6,150 bases of DNA from Microbacteriaceae bacterium (lineage in GTDB: Bacteria; Actinomycetota; Actinomycetes; Actinomycetales; Microbacteriaceae), in NCBI GenBank assembly GCA_025463615.1, contig JAODAU010000103.1, forward strand, positions 1-6,150, read 5' to 3'. Under the pieces are notes generated by a model. The model was not told where the DNA came from. It saw only the letters and a list, made by a program, of their open reading frames with translations, and searched no databases. Both the position numbers and the translations under genes were made by a program. Positions 1 to 4,140 of the stretch are shown in pieces. Position 1 is the first letter of the stretch. Each line of letters starts with the position of its first letter.

Positions 1-7
1 CCGCGCG

Positions 8-898
8 CTAGACCCCGAACTCGTCGACGAGCGCCTTGGTGCTCAGGATGTTGGCCTTGCTCGACGCCCCGACCACGATCGACTCGATGTTGGGCTGCTC
101 GCTGATCCACTCGATGGCCTCGCGGGCCGGGATCGCACCCGACGCGAAGACCGACATCGCCACGGCACGGAAGCGGTGGTTCTCGAGCACCTCGTGGTAG
201 CCCTCGATTCCGCCCGACATCCTGAAGCCGAGCTTGTTGATGTTGGAGCAGACGATCGGATTCTCGAGTCCGATGCGGTCCAGCGTCTTCAGCAGCATCG
301 GCAGGTTCATCGTGATGAAGCCCGGCTCCGCGTTGTAGCGCTTGCGCACGTGGTTGGCGAAGATCGTGAAGGCGTCGTCGAAGCCGAGCCCGAGCAGCAG
401 GTCGACCACCACGTTCTGGAGCCAGATCACCGGGGTCTTCACGCCACGGAACATCGCCATCTCGGCGTCGACCAGCAGGGTGATGAGGCCCTCGACATCC
501 TTGCGGGCGAGGGATGCCCCGCCGCGCATCATCGCGTTGACGATGCCCTCCTCCGGCAGGAACTTGCGCACCGCGCCGAGCATGCCGTTCTCGGTGACCG
601 CGTCGGCGTACTTGTGCGCGTACGGCATGCCGGGGAAGAACGTGAAGTCGGCGTAGCGCACCGGGTTCGCCCGCACGCGGTCGGCGACCTGCGCGATGCG
701 CTCGTGCGTGGTGCACATGAACGTGGTGATGCCCGCGTCGTAGGCGTCGTCGAGCACGGCCATCACCGCGTCGAGCTCCTGGAAGCGCATGGCCTGGGCG
801 CGCGCCTTCTCCTCGGACATGTGGTTGACGCCGAAGAACTGGTTGTCTCCGAACAGCAGGCGATCCATCGTCTTCGTCTCCGTTGTCTTCTCGGTCAT
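8..898 (-). CDS. Aldo-keto-reductase-like TIM-barrel protein of a sugar/polysaccharide operon
   Basis: This 296-residue protein is probably cytoplasmic; I see no signal peptide or clear membrane helix. The C-terminal third resembles aldo-keto reductases: a strand and loop at about 245-256, a helix with AIEWISEQP at 261-269, then IESIVVGASS at 271-280, the usual last barrel strand and cofactor-phosphate loop. The N-terminus (LLFGDNQFFG, 14-23) and DAGITTF (54-60) suit the first barrel strands. However, the family's FDTA-type aspartate position reads FMCTTH at 60-65, so the usual Asp/Tyr/Lys/His tetrad is not apparent and the reaction is unknown. The start at 898 forms an ATGA overlap with the stop of the upstream oxidoreductase, implying translational coupling. 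A second start at 868 (MDRLLFG) has a better ribosome binding site and would drop ten Thr/Lys/Glu-rich residues. The gene could equally be a lyase or isomerase on a barrel fold. The coding call is firm; the function is inferred. Confidence 0.85.
   Translation of the reverse strand: MTEKTTETKTMDRLLFGDNQFFGVNHMSEEKARAQAMRFQELDAVMAVLDDAYDAGITTFMCTTHERIAQVADRVRANPVRYADFTFFPGMPYAHKYADAVTENGMLGAVRKFLPEEGIVNAMMRGGASLARKDVEGLITLLVDAEMAMFRGVKTPVIWLQNVVVDLLLGLGFDDAFTIFANHVRKRYNAEPGFITMNLPMLLKTLDRIGLENPIVCSNINKLGFRMSGGIEGYHEVLENHRFRAVAMSVFASGAIPAREAIEWISEQPNIESIVVGASSKANILSTKALVDEFGV
878..881 (-). promoter_or_regulatory. Possible ribosome binding site for the alternative start at 868
   Basis: The minus strand reads GGAG nine bases before the ATG at 868-866. 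The upstream ATG at 898-896 has no comparable purine-rich stretch in the 13 bases before it. Translation may therefore begin at 868, or ribosomes may reinitiate at the ATGA overlap at 898. Sequence alone does not settle this. Confidence 0.4.
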
Positions 899-1989
899 GA
901 GCGGCGTCCGAACAGTCCGCGCTTCTGGGCGGGCTTCTCGACGGCGACCGCCTGGTCGTCGCGGGTGGCCGGGCCGGATTCCGCGTCGATGGTCAGCAGC
1001 TCGAGCACCCTGTCTGCGATGGCCGCGCTGGCGAAGCTGTTGGTGTCCTCGAGCTCGTGGTTCTCGACGCGCTTGACGAAGTGGTCGAGCTGGGCGCTGT
1101 ACTCCTCGCCGCGCAGGTAGAACCAGGTGTTCTCGGTGAGCTCGGTCGTGTACTTGACGTTCCAGCCCTTGTCGTAGCCCTCCACCTCCGGCGCGGTGTC
1201 GCGCAGGTAGACCTGCACCTCCTGGCGGTCGGCGTGGATGCGGCCGGCCGTGCCGGTGATCGTCACCTGGGTGGTCATCTTGCGGTACGACTCGTCCGAC
1301 CAGTTGACCGAGAGCTGCGCGCTCACGTTGTTCGGGTAGTAGAGCGTGCTGAACACCTCGTCCTCGGTGTTCTCCGAGAAGATGCTGCCGAGGATCGTGC
1401 CGCCGACACCCACGGGCGCACCCGCGTACCAGCTGAGCAGGTCGACGGGATGCGCAGCGTAGTCGTACAGGCATCCGCCGCCCTCGGTGCGCTGGCTGCG
1501 CCACGTCGAGCCCTTCGCCTTGAGCACGACCGGGCCATATGCCTCGGCGAGAATATGCGTCACACGGCCGATGGCGCCGGCGTCGAGGAGCTTCTTGACC
1601 TCGCGGAAGGCGCCCACGAAACGGTTGTGGTAGCCCACCTGGGTGACCAGGCCCTTCGACTCGGCGAGCGCGGCGAGCTCCGTGGACTCCTTGGAGGTGA
1701 GGGTCAGCGGCTTCTCGCAGAAGACGTTGAGGCCCTTCTCCAGCGCGGCGCGCACCATCGGCCCGTGGAACCGGGTCGGGGTGGCGATGAGCAGCGCGTC
1801 GAGCTCCACCTTCTCGAGCATCGACTCGTAGTCGGTGAACGTCTTGAGGCCCGTGTACTTGGAGAGGACGTCGAGGATGTACCCGGTGGAGTCCACCACG
1901 GCATCCACGCTCACGTCCGGATGGGCCTTGATCATGGCGAGGTGGGAGAGCCCCATCTTGCCGAGGCCGACGACTCCGACTCTTATCAC
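895..1989 (-). CDS. Gfo/Idh/MocA family NAD(P)-dependent sugar oxidoreductase
   Basis: This 364-residue cytoplasmic enzyme should oxidise or reduce a sugar or nucleotide sugar with NAD(P). The N-terminal Rossmann fold carries the glycine motif GLGKMG at 8-13, an ATPTRFH stretch at 69-75, and the hallmark EKP at 92-94, whose lysine is usually catalytic. The C-terminal substrate domain has GGGCLYDYAAHPVDLL at 170-185; D176, H180 and D183 match the family's usual D-x(3)-H-x(2)-D arrangement. Length is normal for the family. It starts with GTG, overlapping the glycosyltransferase stop as GTGA; an AAGGGA-like ribosome binding site lies five bases upstream, at 2000-1995. Its own stop overlaps the next start as ATGA. 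The last 25 or so residues form a polar tail ending in basic KRGLFGRRS, beyond the usual fold. The family is sure; the substrate is not readable. Confidence 0.93.
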   Translation of the reverse strand: MIRVGVVGLGKMGLSHLAMIKAHPDVSVDAVVDSTGYILDVLSKYTGLKTFTDYESMLEKVELDALLIATPTRFHGPMVRAALEKGLNVFCEKPLTLTSKESTELAALAESKGLVTQVGYHNRFVGAFREVKKLLDAGAIGRVTHILAEAYGPVVLKAKGSTWRSQRTEGGGCLYDYAAHPVDLLSWYAGAPVGVGGTILGSIFSENTEDEVFSTLYYPNNVSAQLSVNWSDESYRKMTTQVTITGTAGRIHADRQEVQVYLRDTAPEVEGYDKGWNVKYTTELTENTWFYLRGEEYSAQLDHFVKRVENHELEDTNSFASAAIADRVLELLTIDAESGPATRDDQAVAVEKPAQKRGLFGRRS

Positions 1990-3164
1990 TTGCTTCCCTT
2001 CGAGAGGTCTTCGGCGGCCGACGCCAGCAGGCGCGGGTCGACGTGGCGGTTGAGCAGATCCTGGTACTGGCCGCCGATGTGCTCCCAGGTGAACTCCTCC
2101 GCGTGGCGCGCGCGGCTGGCGGCGCCGAGCCGAGAGCGCAGCGCGGGGTCGGCCAGGATGCTGGAGATCGCGGCAGCGGCGTCCTGCGCCGTGGAGAAAT
2201 ACAGTGCGCCCTCGCCGACGACCCAGCGGTTGTAGGCGTTGTCGTGCGCGACGACGGCGTTGCCGACCGCCATCGCCTCGACGAGCGAGGGGTTCGTGCC
2301 GCCGACGGTGTGGCCGTGCAGGTAGCCGGAGGCGTGGAAGCGGATCGCGGCGAGCTCGTCCGGGTCGTAGATGCCGCCCGGGAAGACCACCTCGTCGCTG
2401 GCGGCGTCCATCACCGCGCGGTGGTAGTCATCCGAGTCGGGCGTGTAGTTGCCGAGCACGACGAGCGTGTGGTCGCGCCGCTCGGAGGAGAAGCCCTGCA
2501 CCAGCTCGAGGATCGAGTTCTCGGGGATCGGCCGGCAGATCAGTGTGAGGTACTCGCCGGGCACCAGGCCGCGGGCGGTCACGGGAGCGGTGGGCGCCGA
2601 GGCCACGGCGTGCGCGCCGTAGGTGATCGTCGTCAGCTTGGAGCGGCGGGCGCGGGTGGCGAGGTACTCCTCGATCACGGGGTGGTCGGCGATGAGGTCG
2701 TTGCCCACCCAGCACGCGATCCGCTCGTTGGTCCAGAGGATGCCCTGCTTGACCTTGCCCCAGCGCGCGCGGGACCACTCGATGCCGTCCATGTTGATCA
2801 CGTTCGGGATGCGCCTGACGCGCTGCAGCACGTTGAACACCGCGGTGTTGTAGCCGAAGGTGAGGCAGATGTCGCGGAACCTCGATGCGTGCCGGATCGA
2901 CTTCAGGTCGAACTCCGACGTGCCGAGCCAGCCCTCGCGCTCGACGGGGATGTTGACGCGCTCGAGCCCGTTCCACGTGTCTTCCCAGATGGCGCCGGTG
3001 CCGGGGACCTGGCAGTAGATGACGACGCGCCAGCCCTGGTCGCGCAGGAACAGCCCCACATTCTCGGCCGCGGTCTCGAAGCCGCCGTAGTTGGCGGGCA
3101 CGCCGTGGGTGCCGAGGATGCGAACGGTGCGCACCTCTGGGCGTGGGCGCGATCGGGCTGTCAT
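1986..3164 (-). CDS. DUF1972/GT4-type glycosyltransferase (rhamnosyltransferase-like)
   Basis: This 392-residue GT-B glycosyltransferase probably transfers a sugar from a nucleotide donor to a lipid-linked or growing glycan at the cytoplasmic face of the membrane. The N-terminal half shows the DUF1972 signature: ILGTHGVPANYGGFET at 16-31, in which the glycine-rich loop follows the first strand, and NMDGIEW at 124-130. The C-terminal half carries CRPIPENSI at 210-218 and the donor-site block GHTVGGTNPSLVEAMAVG at 284-301, with E296 as the likely nucleotide-sugar-binding glutamate. DUF1972 proteins include the pneumococcal beta-1,4-rhamnosyltransferase WchF/Cps2T, so rhamnose transfer is a reasonable guess but not shown. 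The start at 3164 has a GGAGG site eight bases upstream; residues 1-12 are a basic, disordered-looking lead-in. It is the first gene of the operon, and its TGA overlaps the GTG start of the oxidoreductase. Confidence 0.93.
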   Translation of the reverse strand: MTARSRPRPEVRTVRILGTHGVPANYGGFETAAENVGLFLRDQGWRVVIYCQVPGTGAIWEDTWNGLERVNIPVEREGWLGTSEFDLKSIRHASRFRDICLTFGYNTAVFNVLQRVRRIPNVINMDGIEWSRARWGKVKQGILWTNERIACWVGNDLIADHPVIEEYLATRARRSKLTTITYGAHAVASAPTAPVTARGLVPGEYLTLICRPIPENSILELVQGFSSERRDHTLVVLGNYTPDSDDYHRAVMDAASDEVVFPGGIYDPDELAAIRFHASGYLHGHTVGGTNPSLVEAMAVGNAVVAHDNAYNRWVVGEGALYFSTAQDAAAAISSILADPALRSRLGAASRARHAEEFTWEHIGGQYQDLLNRHVDPRLLASAAEDLSKGSK

Positions 3165-3172
3165 GGGTAGGG

Positions 3173-3177
3173 CCTCC
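3173..3177 (-). promoter_or_regulatory. Ribosome binding site of the glycosyltransferase gene
   Basis: The minus strand reads GGAGG, eight bases before the ATG at 3164-3162. This near-perfect Shine-Dalgarno site supports the chosen start and marks the first gene of the operon. The two downstream genes rely more on overlap coupling. Confidence 0.8.
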
Positions 3178-3240
3178 GGTCTTTCTCGGCCGCTTTCGGG
3201 AGTGGCTGGCCGGTATCGTCGGCTGCGACGGGAGAACAGC

Positions 3241-3268
3241 AGTCTACGTGAACACCCGATTCTTCGAA
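3241..3268 (-). promoter_or_regulatory. Weak candidate promoter for the minus-strand sugar operon
   Basis: On the minus strand, TAGACT (3246-3241) fits the TAnnnT pattern of an actinobacterial -10 box. TTCGAA (3268-3263) lies 16 bases upstream but matches TTGACA at only three of six positions. It also forms the core of the short palindrome CTTCGAAG (3262-3269). Transcription from here would give a leader of about 70 bases. This is a pattern match only. Confidence 0.3.
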
Positions 3269-3305
3269 GCTCCCCACAAAGAGGGGGGCGCTTTCCTCGG
3301 CCCGG

Positions 3306-3344
3306 TAGTGTTTGCTCTTCCTAGTCACACTCGAATCCCAGGAG
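3306..3344 (+). promoter_or_regulatory. Candidate -10 box and ribosome binding site for the membrane-anchored protein gene
   Basis: TAGTGT at 3306-3311 fits TAnnnT, but no convincing -35 box sits 16-18 bases upstream, where the sequence is a run of G. AGGAG at 3340-3344 is a good ribosome binding site six bases before the ATG at 3351 and decides that start over the in-frame TTG at 3312. The ribosome binding site is solid; the promoter call is weak. Confidence 0.4.
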
Positions 3345-3350
3345 CACCCG

Positions 3351-4001
3351 ATGGCGAACGAGAAGCCCGGAACTCCGTCGACGGAGCCGGCACCGGTCGA
3401 GGGCACGAGCCCGTGGACGACGCGGCGCAAGGTCATCGTCGGCGTCATCGCCGCGGTGGTGGTGGTCGCGATCGTCGTCGCGATCATCCTGCTCACGACG
3501 ACCCGAGGCACGCACACGGCCGGCGGCAGCACGAGCACGCCGGGCGCGAGTTCGTCGCCGAGCGCGAGCTCGACGGCATCCGCGTCCCCCAGCCCGTCGG
3601 CGAGCGCCAGCGCCGCGCCCATCGCGCAGCCCGGCACGATCAAGCCGGGCCTCACCGCCCAGTTCACCAAGTTCGAGGCCGTCGACGGCATCGCCAAGAC
3701 GCCGGGCGAGGTCTCCGGGCCGTCGGTGCGGTTCACCGTCGTGATCACCAACAGCGGCAGCGCGGCCGAGAGCCTCGCGACCACGGTCGTGACCGCGTAC
3801 TACGGCGACGACAACACGCCGGCGCTGCAGCTCTCCGAGCCGGGCGGCTCCGACCTGCCGCAGAGCGTCGCGGCCGGTTCGACGGCCACCGGGGTGTACA
3901 TCTTCACGATCCCGGCCGACCAGCGCAACAACGTGCGCCTCGAGGTGGACTACTCGACCAAGGTCACGCCGCTCATCTTCCAGGGCGCGCTGCCGCTCTG
4001 A
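3351..4001 (+). CDS. Membrane-anchored extracellular protein with a Ser/Ala/Pro stalk and DUF4352-like domain
   Basis: This is a 216-residue protein of unknown function. Residues 1-24 are polar and Pro/Thr/Glu-rich. Residues 25-27 (RRK) are followed by one strong membrane helix at about 28-48, so the N-terminus should be cytoplasmic and the rest outside (type II topology). Residues 55-92 form a low-complexity stalk of Ser, Ala, Pro and Thr, which may be glycosylated or span the cell wall. Residues 98-212 look like a small beta-sandwich: VRFTVVITNSGS at 126-137 and VAAGSTATGVYIFTIP at 173-188 resemble DUF4352-type immunoglobulin-like domains, which often occur in actinobacterial lipoproteins and membrane proteins. 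No lipobox cysteine and no enzyme motif is present. The start is set by AGGAG six bases upstream. It is divergent from the glycan operon and 139 bases before the large secreted-protein gene, so a shared surface role is plausible but unproven. Confidence 0.85.
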   Translation: MANEKPGTPSTEPAPVEGTSPWTTRRKVIVGVIAAVVVVAIVVAIILLTTTRGTHTAGGSTSTPGASSSPSASSTASASPSPSASASAAPIAQPGTIKPGLTAQFTKFEAVDGIAKTPGEVSGPSVRFTVVITNSGSAAESLATTVVTAYYGDDNTPALQLSEPGGSDLPQSVAAGSTATGVYIFTIPADQRNNVRLEVDYSTKVTPLIFQGALPL

Positions 4002-4002
4002 T

Positions 4003-4026
4003 CCTGTACCCCTTTCAGGGGGCAGG
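4003..4026 (+). terminator. Possible hairpin terminator after the membrane-anchored protein gene
   Basis: One base after the TGA, CCTG (4003-4006) can pair with CAGG (4023-4026), and CCCCT (4009-4013) with AGGGG (4017-4021), around a three-base TTC loop with a small internal mismatch. No run of T follows (the next bases are AGGGTTTA), so it is not a classical intrinsic terminator. It may slow transcription, act in the mRNA, or be a protein-binding site. Confidence 0.3.
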
Positions 4027-4047
4027 AGGGTTTACAGGGTGTACCCC
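4005..4047 (+). repeat. Pair of direct repeats TGTACCCC upstream of the secreted-protein gene
   Basis: TGTACCCC occurs at 4005-4012 and again at 4040-4047, 35 bases apart start to start. The second copy lies between the -35 and -10 boxes of the candidate promoter and forms part of GGGTGTACCC (4037-4046), a near-palindrome. The pair could bind a regulator, but two 8-base copies in GC-rich DNA may also be chance. Confidence 0.35.
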
Positions 4048-4060
4048 GCGCCGCTAACAT
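4031..4060 (+). promoter_or_regulatory. Sigma70-type promoter for the large secreted-protein gene
   Basis: TTTACA at 4031-4036 matches the TTGACA -35 consensus at five of six positions. After an 18-base spacer, TAACAT at 4055-4060 fits a TAnnnT -10 box. Transcription would start near 4067, giving a leader of about 74 bases before the ATG at 4141. It is the best promoter match in the window and suggests the secreted-protein gene has its own transcript. Confidence 0.55.
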
Positions 4061-4067
4061 GAGCGGC
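4050..4067 (+). promoter_or_regulatory. Inverted repeat over the -10 box, operator-like
   Basis: GCCGCT (4050-4055) and AGCGGC (4062-4067) are perfect inverted arms around AACATG. The candidate -10 box TAACAT (4055-4060) lies inside the palindrome, and the predicted transcription start is at its right edge. This is where a dimeric repressor would block RNA polymerase. No regulator gene is visible in the window to pair with it. Confidence 0.4.
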
Positions 4068-4140
4068 ATTCCAGCAGTACCCGCCTGCAGCGACATACCC
4101 CGCCCTCAGGATGCTGGTCCGATCACAACGAGGCCCGCCC

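Noticed and set aside
1..7. The few bases after the stop of the barrel-protein gene, checked for a downstream overlapping gene or terminator.
   Set aside because: Only seven bases are present, too few to support either.
899..1504. An in-frame upstream extension of the barrel-protein reading frame on the minus strand, giving about 200 extra residues.
   Set aside because: The extension lies wholly inside the oxidoreductase gene in another frame, is Arg/Gly/His-rich with no fold-like pattern, and the homology-like sequence begins only at MTEKT or MDRLL.
176..3170. Long plus-strand open frames opposite the glycan operon (176-1120, 1057-2235, 2043-3170).
   Set aside because: They mirror the codon structure of the minus-strand genes. 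Their products are Val/Arg/His/Glu-rich without recognisable motifs, as expected for antisense frames in GC-rich DNA.
3262..3292. Palindrome CTTCGAAG and a nearby CCCC-N7-GGGG pairing in the divergent intergenic region, considered as an operator or terminator.
   Set aside because: The palindrome is short, the C/G pairing is imperfect beyond four bases, and no T-run follows. It is not strong enough for a separate feature.
3531..3620. Repetitive-looking DNA in the Ser/Ala/Pro stalk, considered as a tandem repeat.
   Set aside because: The repetition is at the amino-acid composition level only; I find no exact nucleotide unit repeated in tandem.
3161..3784. A minus-strand frame covering the divergent promoter region and the start of the membrane-anchored protein gene.
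   Set aside because: It runs across the intergenic region and antisense to a gene with a good ribosome binding site and membrane helix. I see no ribosome binding site or domain for it.
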